DNA of 64,000 bases from Purshia tridentata. Lineage: Eukaryota > Streptophyta > Magnoliopsida > Rosales > Rosaceae. Shown here piece by piece: positions 1 through 33,019 of this stretch. The stretch is from positions 27,932-91,931 of the forward strand of contig QANT01006731.1 in assembly GCA_003254885.1 (NCBI GenBank). Direction: 5' to 3'. A model generated the notes under the pieces. The model had not been told where the DNA came from and did not search any database. It saw nothing but the letters and a program-made list of their open reading frames with translations. Each line of letters starts with the position of its first letter. Position 1 is the stretch's first letter. Position numbers and translations under genes: made by a program.

Positions 1-40
1 TATCAATAATGTGCTTAAGTTTTGTTGACTACACCTGCAG

Positions 41-1308
41 GACGACCAGTTATTGCTTAAATTTGGCCGCTGAGCAAGAGAAAAATGTCATGGAAAAGTG
101 GTTGCCCGAACTTAAGAATGCAATTTTGAGTGCTCAGAAGAGCTTGGAAGATTGCAATTATGTTAGGGGATTGGTGAGTGACCACCCTAGGGTGAATCAT
201 TGTCATTACACTGCCTATTTTCCTTCTTGCACATATCTCACTGAAGAGTTATATTATCATCTTTTGCATGAGTTATATTATCATCCTGGGTAAATAACAA
301 AATTGGAGCTTGAGTTGAATTACTCTGCATTTCTATATAGGTTAGGAGGTGGAGGCGAATTCGTATGTAGATCTGACTTTCCAATGATCTCTCCCTGAAT
401 TCTGTTACTCAAGATTTTTTCTTCAGTTATGTGTGTCACATCATAAATAATGTTTGGACAAGTAGAACATTATTAAGTGATGCTGCCAAAAGGGTCTAGC
501 TGGTGACATTTGTGCCATACTCAATTATTTCTAGGATGCAATAATGCTTGCAAATGCTTACTATGAAGTTTAACCATTGGCAGCATAGGGCATTCTATCG
601 AAGCAATTATTAAGAACAATACAAGCATGCAGCTCACTAACCCATGTCCGTGTTCCTGAATCTTGATTTCATTATTGGTTGTCTTTGCTACTCCCATGTG
701 CCATATCTAAATGGCAAGGGCCAATATTTTGGTTGCATAGGAGTGGTCAATAATGTTTGGACAAGTAGAACATTATTAAGTGATGCTGCCAAAAGGGTCT
801 AGCTGGTGACATTTGTGCCATACTCAATTATTTCTAGGATGCAATAATGCTTGCAAATGCTTACTATGAAGTTTAACCATTGGCAGCATAGGGCATTCTA
901 TTGAAGCAATTATTAAGAACAATACAAGCATGCAGCTCACTAACCCATGTCCGTGTTCCTGAATCTTGATTTCATTATTGGTTGTCTTTGCTACTCCCAT
1001 GTGCCATATCTAAATGGCAAGGGCCAATATTTTGGTTGTATAGGAGTGGTTTACAGGAGTGTCACCATCTTTCTACCTTAGTCGTTAAAATTCTTTGTAG
1101 TTTTTGTTTTGTTTTCTCCCGCTTTAACTGTTTCAACTGCGTTATGTTTCTGCAGCTTGATGAATGGTGGGAGCAACCAGCATCAACTGTTGTTGACTGG
1201 GTCTTAGTTGATGGGTTAAGTGTTGCTGCTTGGCACAACCATGTGAAGCAGCTTTTTGCATTTTATAACCGGCCGGCAGATCTTGTGAATATTCTGAACA
1301 ATCAGTGA
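41..1308 (+). CDS. AUG5: Augmin subunit 5-like protein, C-terminal end (partial, 5' end outside window)
   Basis: Two exons are visible. One begins about 41 after a CAG acceptor and ends at 173 before GTGAGT; the last runs 1156-1308 after TTTCTGCAG. The join reads ...[24 protein letters not shown]... and the exons are in phase. The text matches my memory of the C-terminus of plant HAUS5/AUG5, a subunit of the eight-protein augmin complex that recruits gamma-tubulin to existing microtubules for branching nucleation in spindle, phragmoplast and cortical arrays. The final residues ([15 protein letters not shown]) do not look like the short ending I remember for the family, so the extreme C-terminus may be altered or this may be a duplicated, decaying copy. 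Only about 95 codons are visible, so intactness cannot be judged. The intron between the two exons contains a 303-bp tandem duplication. Family assignment is from recall, not a search. Confidence 0.55.
446..1050. repeat. 303-bp tandem duplication inside the last augmin-like intron
   Basis: Unit 446-748 is repeated directly as 749-1050. Only a few differences are visible (for example CTATCG at 595-600 against CTATTG at 898-903, and GGTTGCATAG against GGTTGTATAG). The copies abut without spacer, and both splice sites (174 and 1155) lie outside the duplication. The near identity means a recent event or an assembly error. Confidence 0.93.
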
Positions 1309-1314
1309 AGCAAA

Positions 1315-1440
1315 CAGGGGCGGAACATAGAAGGGGCTGAGAGGGGCCATTGCCGCTGCAAACTTTTGAGAAAAAAAAATTTTAATATAAGTTGTAGAAT
1401 ACCAATGTGTTGAGTGTGTACTTGTAAATAAATTTTTTTT
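1315..1440 (+). mobile_element. Possible hAT-like element terminus (remnant)
   Basis: CAGGGGCGGA at 1315-1324, seven bases after the augmin stop, followed by a G/C-rich stretch and then an A-rich run, resembles the 5' end of many non-autonomous hAT elements in plants. I found no matching TCCGCCCCTG end or 8-bp target duplication downstream, so this would be a truncated remnant. The right boundary is arbitrary. Confidence 0.3.
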
Positions 1441-1954
1441 TCTATTCTAATCTATTTTTCTCATGAGCATAATGCATTAGAGTTAAATCAAATCTCACCT
1501 AACTCAAACCTCACAACATCATTTGGATACTTGATCTGGATTTCTTTTTGGTGGTTATGGGTAATTCGAGTTTTTATTTTTTTTATTTAATTGAATAATA
1601 TTGTTTCTGTTTTTTCTTTTTCTTTTTTATTAATGGTGGTGGGTTTATTTAAACCCAATTATTTTGTATCTTATTCTTGCTCCAATTTCTTTTATAATTT
1701 ATTTTTCTAACATTTACACTTGCAAAAAATTGTGACATTTGGTGATATGTTGTAATTTCTTTTGTTTTAAGAACTAGACCTCTTCAAAGCCAACCATTGT
1801 TAGTTTAGAGATTACGGAAATGTTACACCACACTTTTTGGTGGTGAGCAAATATAATCTTTTTTCTTTTCTTCTTTTGCAAGTTGAGCTAACCCCAAAGG
1901 TGAGTATGGGGTGGGGAAATCCACTGGTCTACCGTCTACCATATAGATTATTAT

Positions 1955-2000
1955 GGTCGACATATTTTGGTCGACATATACATTATTTTGGTCGACATAT
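1955..2000. repeat. Three copies of GGTCGACATAT
   Basis: GGTCGACATAT occurs at 1955-1965, 1969-1979 and 1990-2000, separated by TTT-type spacers. It is a small imperfect tandem array with no assigned function. Each unit carries a SalI-type GTCGAC palindrome. Confidence 0.85.
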
Positions 2001-4075
2001 TTTGGATCATATTGAGGCATGTTCCAATAATAATCCATTGCCCAATACCCAGCAAAGCCAAAACCTAACAAACAATCTTATCTTATGTTTCAAAGTTGAC
2101 ACCCATTTGGAAATTGGTAGCCATCAGCATCTGGCTGGCTGGAAACTCCACTGCAGTAGAACATCCAACAGGTGGACATGAAGGTCCTCACTCCTCACTG
2201 TATAGTCTTAAACTCGTCCGTGAGGTTGGGACATGACGTGTCTTAGAATTAGAACCCGTGATGGAAAAGATAGGGTTTGTAGAATTAGACAAAACCATCC
2301 CTTTATCAACTTCAACATGCATTATCTCTTTAACTCTTTAAAAGAAAAATCGATATTTCATTCTGTCACAAGATAGCAGTGGCTTGTGGGTTGTCATGGA
2401 TAATCTTGGACCGTCAAAAACCGCCTTACATTCTGTCATAATATTACATTGTCAAAATTGTGCACAGCACGGACAAAGAATGAAACAGTGCGAGTTTGTG
2501 AGATTGTTAGCAGCTGGATGAAAAACTGTGATGGCTAATGTGTAAAGACAAACACAGAGAGAGACAGAGAGAGAGTGCTGTGGTAAACGTGAAGACAAAC
2601 CGTCAGTTCCAATGCAGTTCCAAAAATTATACTTTATAATACATGCAACTGATGGACAGTGAAAAATGTTGAAAATTGAAACAGCCCTACTTCTTATCCT
2701 CACAAAATAGAAAATTGAATTTGAGAAAAAAGACAGTGTTGGGGTGAAAGGATATTGATGGAAAAGGAATCTAACACATGGGAGTGTCATTAAGTTGTGC
2801 AACTCTTAGTTGCACTATGAATTTTAGTCTTATTTAGATATTTGGGATTTTAGAAGTCGACAAAGATTCTTTGGTTGGCTTGAGAGTGCTCAATTTCTCG
2901 AAAGTTGTATTGTTGGATTAACTTAAGGAGTTAAGCGTTGGAGAAAATTATTGAAGGATCTTTGGTTGATATCACTCCAGTAGATTGAAAAAAAACCAGT
3001 CCCATTCTTTGGAACTATCCCATTGTTAGATCCACATGTTTAGTATCAACACATTGTTGAATGGAGAATGGTAGCTTTTGAACCAAACCCATTATCAATA
3101 GTAACACATTCGCACTAGTGCCCATTTACTTGGATGTGAAGTAAATATTCTCTATCACCGAAGCTACAAGTCTCTATACTTTTTTAATTAATTTAACGAG
3201 TCAATCAACTTGATATTCTATTCAATTGCCAAGTTCTTTACTTAAAAAGTGCAAATGGGGATACAAATTTTCAAAATTCGTGTCACATCACTGAGAAAAA
3301 GACACTTTGGTCTCGAATCACAAGACTGTATAAATTGGCTGGAAATTCTTTACCCATTATGGACCACCAGCACAAAACGACCTGTTTTTCGATGCAGTAA
3401 AAAGGGCCATGAAAATTTAACGCATTGTCATTACTGAATGTAATGATTCAGAAGAGCTCCATGAGATTTGGTGGTCATATTGCTATAATTTTAACTCAGC
3501 ACGCACTAAAAAGCCTTATTAATTAATGTCACATCATGCTCTGCGCAAATAACATTCTAACACAACAGAAAGTTCCAACTCTGTGTGTGGGAAGAATTTT
3601 CAGTTTTCACAGCATACATATATATGAAGTTAATACATCAACATCGATCCTCAACCTGTTCCTCATGAACTTTGTGGTTTACTCTACTTGTCTCGTGAAC
3701 CAACGGGGACCCAACTATTCTCTCTACCATTCTCACACCAACAAAGAAACATACTCAATAAATGTAAATAAACAAAAACCAGCAAAGCAAAAACTATATG
3801 GGGGCCTATTTTTTATCTACCTCACCATCACAAAATTACCTTCTTTTTGGATTGTTTGGTGGTAGGAAACGAACATACATTCACTACTTATAGTTTCTAG
3901 TTGACTGGTTTCTGCATGAGTGAAATAAATTAAAGAAGCTTTGATATGGGTCAGGCTATAAAATTTGAAAAAGCTGATTTTTCATACCTCAAAACAACCA
4001 GAAGAAAACAAAAGTGTATAATGCTGTGTAGAGATTATTTATATTAGTTATAACCCTCAGGCCCTCAGCAATTGA

Positions 4076-4083
4076 TATAAAAG
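4076..4083 (+). promoter_or_regulatory. TATA box of the Ole e 1/PRP gene
   Basis: TATAAAAG lies 67 bases upstream of the ATG at 4150, leaving room for a short leader. No other TATA-like element is as well placed. Confidence 0.65.
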
Positions 4084-4149
4084 CTAGCCAACCTATCAAC
4101 ACATTCTTAGAGTCGAGAGAGTTTCTTAGGGGAATAGAGGGCTTCTAAA

Positions 4150-5475
4150 ATGTCTTGCTTTTTAACAATATTCTTTCTGTTCAGTCTCACATTTAATACT
4201 CCTTCAGAAGCTAGCCATGAGAAGAAGCAACCATCTGCAGTTGTTGAAGGCACTGTCTACTGTGACACATGTTTCCAAGAGGAGTTCACAAAGGCCAGCC
4301 ACTTCATTTCAGGTAATATTCATTTCATTTTCAACAACTACTCTCAATTAAATTGATTTTAATAATGTGATTTCAACTTGATGCCTCCTGAAATTTTCTT
4401 GTGGGGTTCTTCTGCAGGGGCTTCTGTTGGTGTAGAATGCAAATATGGAAGTACTTCAAAACCAAGTTTCAGGACAGAAGTGAAAACAGATAGTCATGGA
4501 GTATTCAAAGTTCATTTGCCTTTCTCTGTGAGCAAACATGTCAAGAAAATTGAAGGGTGTTCTGTGAAATTAATCAGCAGCAGTGAACCATACTGTGCTG
4601 TGGCCTCAACAGCAACTTCATCTTCTCTGCGTCTCAAGTCAAGAAAGCAAGAAACACACATATTCTCAGCTGGGTTCTTCACCTTCAAGCCTCTAAAACA
4701 GCCAAACCTATGCAACCAAAAAACAAGCATTCAAAACTCTAAGGAACTCACTTCTGGGAAATTCTCATTTCCTCCAACTGATGACCTGACATTTCCATCA
4801 ACACCACTTCCAGTTGCAGACCAAACACTGCCTAATTTATCTCCTCTGCCTTTTCTTCCACCATTGCCAGTACTTCCACCATTGCCAGGACTTCCAGGAT
4901 TGCCAGGACTTCCGGGACTTCCAGGACTTCCAGGAGTTCCACTTCCAGGACTTCCGGGACTTCCTGGACTTCCAGGAGTTCCACTTCCAGGAGTTCCACT
5001 TCCAGGAGTTCCAGGAATTCCAGGAGTTCCAATTTTACCCCCTTTACCAGGAAAGCCTATAGGGTCCAACTCCAAAACTACTACTTCTTCTTCAAAGACA
5101 GAGCAACTAACTGAAAGAAAAGTAGCCCACCCAGATTTTTTCTTGCCACCAAACCCATTGCAGCCACCATCAGTTTTACCACCAAACCCACTTCAGCCAC
5201 CCTCAATTTTACCTCCAAACCCACTTCAGCCACCATCAATTTTACCTCCAAACCCATTGCAGCCACAGCCATCTCCACTTCTCCCTAACCCATTTCAGCC
5301 TCCAGCAGCACCATTGATTCCTCTGCCTCCCATACCAGGTTTAGCCCCACCACCATCATCACCACCATCCTCACCATTCCCATTCCTCCCTCCATTCCCA
5401 CTCCCACCTTTACCTCACATCCCTGGAACCCCCCCTGCATCTTCTTCTTCTTCAAAGAAAACTACTTCTCCTTGA
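4150..5475 (+). CDS. Secreted Ole e 1-domain proline-rich cell-wall protein
   Basis: Join 4150-4312 and 4418-5475 (GTAATATT donor, TTCTGCAG acceptor, split Gly codon) gives 406 aa. Residues 1 to about 22 form a hydrophobic signal peptide. Residues about 25-135 match the Pollen Ole e 1/extensin fold: an early CxxC (VYCDTC), GVECKYG, a DSHGVFKVHLP strand and later cysteines. From about residue 150 the chain is low-complexity and proline-rich. First comes a run of LPG/VPG triplets (about 4850-5035), then four 11-residue units starting LPPNPLQPP (5143-5274), then Pro/Ser-rich sequence to a Lys/Ser tail. Such proteins are exported to the wall and are thought to be cross-linked or to bind pectin and arabinogalactan. 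The closest architecture I know is the plant PRP1-4/AGP30-31 type group. A TATA box precedes it and AATAAA follows the stop. The exact orthologue is not determined. Confidence 0.85.
4852..5274 (+). repeat. Coding tandem repeats (9-bp LPG/VPG units and 33-bp LPPNPLQPPSI units)
   Basis: 4852-5035 is built of short CCAGGACTT/CCAGGAGTT units encoding Leu-Pro-Gly and Val-Pro-Gly. 5143-5274 holds four consecutive 33-bp units (5143, 5176, 5209, 5242), the last one diverging. The LPG tract is also open on the complement and reads as a collagen-like GSPGSPG chain, which is a codon shadow and not a gene. Confidence 0.9.
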
Positions 5476-6555
5476 TTAGACATAAATGAATAAAACTATA
5501 AACCATGTATAATTTGTTCCCTCAATAATGTCTTTAACATGTTGGCTAAGTTGTTTTTATGTAAAAATTCTTGTATGGTTGTGCAATTGTCAGAAGCATG
5601 ATAGGTTTGTAAGTTTGTACTTTTTAAGGAGCATGTAGTATTGTAGTGGGCACAAAATTATTGTACTTGGAATAAAGCCATGGTTGCCCTCATCTACTTT
5701 TTTTACTATGTTAAAAAATTTCTATTTATAGTTAGATTTATACTGTTAGCAGTATCACTGTGACTCATTATTGAGTTCAATTTGAGAGAAGAGAGTGAAC
5801 TGGGTGTGTAAGGAGGAGTTTTTATTCTCGGTTAACTAGGCTAACTAGGCTAATCTTAATTCACAATTTAAACTGAATTTTAAGTTTTTAATTACTAGCG
5901 TTTGTTTGTAACAATATCTTTTCCAAACAAAAAAAATGAAAACAATTAACACTTTTGAGTTTTTTTTTTTTTGGGGGAAAAAGTCCTTCATTCATGCTGT
6001 CTAATTTTGAATTATGGGGATGACCATAAGAAAAAAGGAGTTCTAGGCCCAGAAAGATCTTGCTAGGTTAGTTGTTATTGTTTGGGCTTAGGCCCCTACT
6101 GTAACAAAAATAAAGTCAAAGCCCAAAAGTTTTGGTCGGTAATAAGGACACACAAATTTGCTTGAGAAACAAAAGTCAATGGCATTGAAAATTTTGCATT
6201 ACATCAGCAGTTTGGGACATACGCATCACTGCATCACAGCTAAAGATTCCCAACTCATTTCTAATTTCTATCTCCTTGCTAATTGCTAAAGTTGAACATC
6301 TCTTGAAGTTCTTATTGTTTGTCTATTCTATTCATACCTCTTGTACTTTTGCACTAAACTCTATGCATCACCACCTTCCTCGGATCTATATAGCCAATCA
6401 CCAAATTTCTTTTGTTTCTTGGTCGAAGTCATTTTCTCTAACACCATTTGATCAAGATTCGACTCCAACTCCAACATTCCTTAAAGCTTCGAGCTGTTGT
6501 TGTTTCTGTTGCTGCTGCTGCTGCTGCTGTTTAGAGTTGGAGTGACAAAAAATGC
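5476..6555. other. Convergent spacer with a CAG/CTG repeat
   Basis: This holds the 3' UTR of the upstream gene and the presumed 3' UTR of the HHO gene on the other strand. A (CAG)6-type run with further CAA codons lies at 6497-6532 on the minus strand, 24 bases past the HHO stop and outside its reading frame. No separate gene is supported. The open frame on the plus strand here (ending in a polycysteine run) is only the complement of this repeat. Confidence 0.65.
5489..5676 (+). terminator. Candidate poly(A) signals of the Ole e 1/PRP gene
   Basis: AATAAA occurs at 5489-5494 and again at 5671-5676, 14 and 196 bases past the stop. The second, followed by a T-rich stretch, gives a more typical plant 3' UTR length. 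Confidence 0.45.
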
Positions 6556-8377
6556 TTATTGGCGGCTGGGTGTCAACCACGGGTCTTGTAGCAATGCTTG
6601 TTGATAAGCACTACTACTGCTCGCACCACCACCTGGTGGGATTTGTCCCCTCAAGTTTAGTCTGTACTTCTACAAAATCAAACACAAAGAAGTATAGATG
6701 TGCATCAACATCATCATCAAAGCCTAGCTAGCAATATTAATGATCATAAACACGCTTAAGTTCCGATTATAAGTAACATGGAGAGTTAGCACATATTAAT
6801 TAATTACAACATGTTTCTTCTTGGAAGGAAATAGTAAGCAAATATATTAACTAAACCTCAGATTTAGGAAATCGTAGGAGCTATATTTTTTTATTATTTT
6901 ACCCCAGATTTAAATTTGGGAAAAGAGTTAGTGAAGTACTAGAGAAAGTTACAAAACCTCAATTATCTGTATAGAAGTTAGGAACTATTTATTACATATA
7001 ACACACCTCTCAATTACGTGAACTTATCATCTATTCCTTGTCAATAAGATGTTAATGAGCAAGTTTAAAATGTCAGTGCAGAGTAATTCAACTGAGAAAT
7101 AACAGAGTTCAAAATATCAGAACAACAAATATTAGCAAAGGATGTTATATCCTCTGAATAATTAGCCAACTAGATATATATGGATCTCATCATATTCTAG
7201 CTTTGTATTTAAAATAATATTTTTATGATTCACAAATAAAATAAAATAAAAACACATACACATTATACTTGATACAAAAATTCATAAACAATTCACCTGA
7301 AGATGACTTTTAACTTGGTCATTGGTGAGCCCCTCAACCTTCATGCGATCTTTAATTTGCTTGGGAGTGGCTACTGCTCAACAAGAGAAAACATTAAAAA
7401 AAGTGATAACTGAGATAAATATCAAGCATCATATAACATATGATCTATATATACTTATATGTAACACATACATCAAATAATTCCATGGTTAATGTCAAAA
7501 TTAAGTCTAACCTTCAGGACCTCCAAGGACATTCAAAGCCTCCACAAACCTTGTGTGGAGCTCCGGAGTCCAATTTCTTCTATTATTCTTCCAAGTAGGC
7601 TGTAATAATGGTATCAATTCATCCCCAGCCTCCTTATTCAAATCACAGGGGAACCCTGTTTGACTTGGCTCTCTAGTCACGACCTCATTTTCCTTCTCTG
7701 AAACTTCGCGACCATATGTTTTGTATTTTAGTTGCAAGCTCACCTGGAACAAATTAAGTGTTAATTAAACAATGAAAAATCAACTTCAATTTTGCATGTC
7801 TATGGTACCATACCCGATCTTCATAATCTGTTGCATCTAGGTCAGTTTTAGGGTTCCCAGAATAAGCAGGATCTCTGAGATATTTTTTAGAGATACTTGT
7901 TTCTTCTAGTAGCTCTTGGTATCTCTCATTCTTCCATGTCTCAAATTCTGGTTCATCACATTCTTTAGCACCAAGATTCCTGATGATCCTCACCATTTCC
8001 TCCTTTAATGTATCAATGGCTATAACCCAGCAATTAAAATGAAAAAAATTAACATATATCATGAAACCCTTTAATCTAATTTGTTGAGCAGGTAGAAACA
8101 TGAAAAAATGAAAAAAATGAGATATATACATATAGCAAGCTAGCTCACCATCCATCAATAAAAGCATGCACTGAGGCAGCTCTCTTGTATGAAGACTCTC
8201 AACCCAAGCTAGTTCCTCCTTGTGCTTTTGTATGTAGTCATTTAGGACAATCAATTTTTCCAAAGGATTATGAATCTTCTCATTCAGGTCGCTCAACATT
8301 TTGTTGAGTGATTTAGGGACATGATCAGTAGGCTTCAAACTCAATGTCAGCTCTTGTGGGTTTGAGTTTGGCCCCAT
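6556..8377 (-). CDS. HHO-type GARP (MYB-like) transcription factor
   Basis: Five exons on the minus strand: 8149-8377, 7814-8019, 7512-7743, 7297-7373 and 6556-6669, all GT-AG and in phase, give 285 aa. The N-terminal 75 residues ([13 protein letters not shown]..., ending in [12 protein letters not shown]) are the conserved hydrophobic/coiled-coil region of the HRS1/HHO (NIGT1) and EFM group, followed by a predicted helix. Residues about 198-251 are the GARP single-MYB domain: [30 protein letters not shown] and SHLQKYR, with SHLQ/KYR split by the last intron. HHO proteins are nuclear repressors that act in nitrate and phosphate responses and, for EFM, in flowering time. The C-terminus after KYR is only 35 residues, shorter than in the relatives I remember. 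Which HHO member this is cannot be told from sequence alone. Confidence 0.88.
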
Positions 8378-9641
8378 TTTTTCAGCTTAGCTAGTTAGAA
8401 TATTCCAAGCTTAATATCTCTGAATTGAGTACTGGGGAGGGAGACTGCATGTCTGGGAAGCCAGAGAGAGAAAGTGATAGACCAGAATCCAGAATTCAAG
8501 ATGCTCCCGAAGAAAAAGTGTGAGAAAATCCACTTAAGACAAATTAGATTACACAATCACAGATTCGCTCATACACTCTCTCTCTCTCTCTCATTTTGAC
8601 ACTTTATTATTAAAAAAAACAAAATTAATTTGAAACTGAAAATAATACGTAATTAAATTGAGACCAGTCGCCGCGTATCACTCAACTTCTTGTTTTTCCT
8701 ATTTTTGTCCATATTTTTTCCATTATGGAAAATGAAAATTAATTGGCTCAGGTCAGGTGTACTGTGTTAATTACTGTGTAGTGCTTTATCTCATTATCTG
8801 GAACTCCCTCACACACACACACTCACATTGGTTGCCCTTGAAAGTTTTTAGTATGTCTGAGTTGGATACCGGAAAGTTTCTGCCAAAATGAAGTCATTTT
8901 TGTTTGGTCTGCCATTTATATTTACTCATTCTCAACTAACCTTTCTGTCATCCTCCTTCGCCCAAATTCCATCTCCTCTTCCCCAAATAATAATTTTTTT
9001 AAAAACTAACTATTTTGCTTTTTGCATATCCTAATTAATTCCTATAAAACTTTTGAATATATTTTTTTTTTCAGAGTTATGATATCAAGGTTTAATTGTT
9101 TAATTTGTTTGTCTTTGTTTGTATAGCATCTTGAGTGATATTTTTGGTAAAAGTTCTAATAAGCAAATAATATTCTACATTTGTCTTACCATACTCTTAT
9201 TAAAGCATATTGCATTCATATACTCACAACTAACTATTTTTTGGGACTCATCCCATCATATAATTTTATACAAATCGTCCATCGATCAGATCATCTTCTC
9301 TAAACATGATAGTCAATTAAATACAAAATGAAAAAAATATGTAAATGTATTATTTTATATATTTTCTTTAAAAATACGTTAAATATGTAGCCATATCATA
9401 ATGCTTTAATATTTTTACAGTTTTTATGTTGGATTTTTTTGAAAATTTTTAATTTATAATATTACATGTATATATGTACACTGCATAAAAGAATGTGTAA
9501 GGTCGAAGACTATATGCATATAATATGGTCATTTTAAAAAATGAGTATTTTTACGTATAATTGAGAAGTATATACATAAATTGAATATATCTTTTTCCAA
9601 ACTATAGCACGACACAAAAAAAAAAAAAACAACGTTATAAT

Positions 9642-9642
9642 N
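9642..9642. other. Single-N join in a poly(A) tract
   Basis: CAACGTTATAAT occurs just before the N (9630-9641) and again after the A-run (9668-9679), each time preceded by a poly(A) stretch. The duplicated flank suggests overlapping contig ends that were not collapsed, or a poly(A) insertion with target duplication. Confidence 0.8.
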
Positions 9643-9900
9643 AAAAAAAAAAAAAAAAAAAAAAAAACAACGTTATAATGCATGTATTTGTAAGACAATT
9701 CATATGTTAATAATACAGCTCGAACCCAGAAAGACGAATATTAAATACCAAAAGTATGGGTGTAAATTACCAAATATTAAATGTTAAATACCGAAGGTAC
9801 AAATTATTATTATTTTGGTCAGAAGACTCAGAACGGTATATTCGGATTTCAAAAAAAAAAAAAAGTAAAAAAACGCAAGAATCTCTTTTGCTTGGTGATA

Positions 9901-9946
9901 AAGCAAAGCTTTTCATTTTGGCCAAAAAAAAAAAGCAAAGCTTTTC
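9901..9946 (+). mobile_element. Micro-insertion TTTTGGCC-A(n) with direct repeats
   Basis: AAGCAAAGCTTTTC at 9901-9914 recurs exactly at 9933-9946. Between them lies an 18-base insert consisting of ATTTTGGCC and nine A. The layout (short sequence, poly(A), flanking 14-bp direct repeat) is what target-primed retrotransposition leaves. It lies about 210 bases upstream of the BIG start codon. Confidence 0.6.
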
Positions 9947-10155
9947 TTATTAAACCCATTAATCACCAATATTTCACCACAAAATTTTCACATTAGCCGC
10001 TAAATTCATCTCCACCGCCTTAACACATTTTATTCTCTCCCATAAACCCATTTCAACCTCACTACTGACCCAAAAGACTCTTCCCTCTGTCTCTCTCTCA
10101 TGCACTAATTCAATCAGCTCTCTCACTTGTCTCGCACCCGATCGTCTCGCTCCTC

Positions 10156-32062
<21,907 letters not shown>

Positions 32063-33019
32063 GAATTAGATTATTAACTGAGGGGAATGGTATGTGTTGT
32101 TTGTTGTATTATTGGCTGCTGCGAGGTTTTGTTTTATTCTATGGGACACCGACACTACAGTAGTTATACTTTTGTGTTCCATTATTATATACCACCCCAT
32201 GATCATGAAAGGTGGGGTTCAGACTCGGTAAATTCATCAGTCTGAGTTTGTTGAACACATATTGCTCCTTGGTAATAAAATCATATTTCTCCCTGAAATC
32301 AGTTTGATGGTCAATGAATGTGGAGTATGCTTAGAGGAATTTTGCTGAATTTTAGTTTTGACATGTTAATTCATGAAAATTGAAGCTGCTATATGCCAAA
32401 GAAAATTATAGTAATTAAGATAATGATTCAATGCATTAACATCATAATTAACAGCAATAATCTGGCTGTTCAAAAATTAAAGGCCAAAAATAAAAAACTA
32501 GTATTAGAAACTTGTTCTTAAATTATGTTACAAGAAAATAAATGTAAGCATTTATCTTTTTGAAAATACGCATATTATCACAAAAGTAATGAGAAAAACG
32601 CATTTTTAATGGCATTAGACTATATCGTGCATCTCGTTGAGGGACCATTGCAAGGTTGTTAAGAGATATATGACCTATGAGCAACCACTGCCCCCGTTTT
32701 CATCTTAATGATGAGGACGCTTAGTACATTTGTAATAACAAATTACCAAGAATTGTACATGCCATCTACCATCATCCACAATATAAAAAAGAAAAAGCTT
32801 GTACTTAATTATCAGAAATCTCCAAGAAATTTTACATTTCCACATGAACAAAACGGCGTAAATATTAGGCCAAAAAAATGCCACATTGGCCACACAACAG
32901 CAGCCTTCTGAGGTGTTCACACAAGCAGATCTAGAAAGCCAAGTAAGGATTTGCTTCTTTTCAGCTACCAACAAAAGGGGGTCCAGGAGAACCTTAAACT
33001 TAGCACATAAGAGACCTTC
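32063..33019. other. Convergent spacer between BIG and IMP3
   Basis: This holds the 3' UTRs of two genes that face each other. The open frames near 32705-32974 on both strands are short, domainless and mutually antisense, and I do not call them genes. Confidence 0.65.
32274..32279 (+). terminator. Candidate poly(A) signal of BIG
   Basis: AATAAA lies 212 bases past the BIG stop, followed by T-rich sequence; this is a normal distance for a plant 3' UTR. Confidence 0.5.

Larger units (their letters stand above)
1309..4149. other. Intergenic spacer, augmin-like to Ole e 1/PRP gene
   Basis: AT-rich DNA with no supported gene. Open frames at 1823-2181 and 2452-2802 have no recognisable domain and atypical codon use, and I treat them as chance. 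The spacer holds the possible hAT end at 1315, a short GTCGACATAT repeat near 1955-2000, and the core promoter of the next gene at its right end. Confidence 0.7.
8378..10155. other. Divergent intergenic region between HHO and BIG
   Basis: This is a shared upstream region. It contains a (CT)n run at about 8575-8592, probably in the HHO leader; an AT-rich centre; a single-N join in poly(A) at 9642; a short TTGGCC-A insertion at 9901-9946; and a C/T-rich leader (10030-10155) before the BIG ATG. No gene is supported; the small open frames at 9119 and 9756-9996 lack any domain and include the A-runs. Confidence 0.6.

Noticed and set aside
1823-2181. Overlapping frames on both strands (82 and 114 codons)
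   Set aside because: Built on the GTCGACATAT repeat in AT-rich spacer, with no domain.
4731-5075. Minus-strand collagen-like frame (GSPGSPG repeats)
   Set aside because: Exact complement of the LPG-coding repeat of the Ole e 1/PRP gene; repeat codons keep several frames open. No promoter or independent evidence.
6090-6130. GGGCTTAGGCCCCTACTGTAAC followed by A-rich sequence as a LINE tail
   Set aside because: It resembles an L1 3' end, but no flanking direct repeat was found and the A-run is short.
6276-6545. Plus-strand 89-codon frame ending in a polycysteine run
   Set aside because: It is antisense to the CAG repeat and HHO 3' region; no domain and a biased composition due to the repeat.
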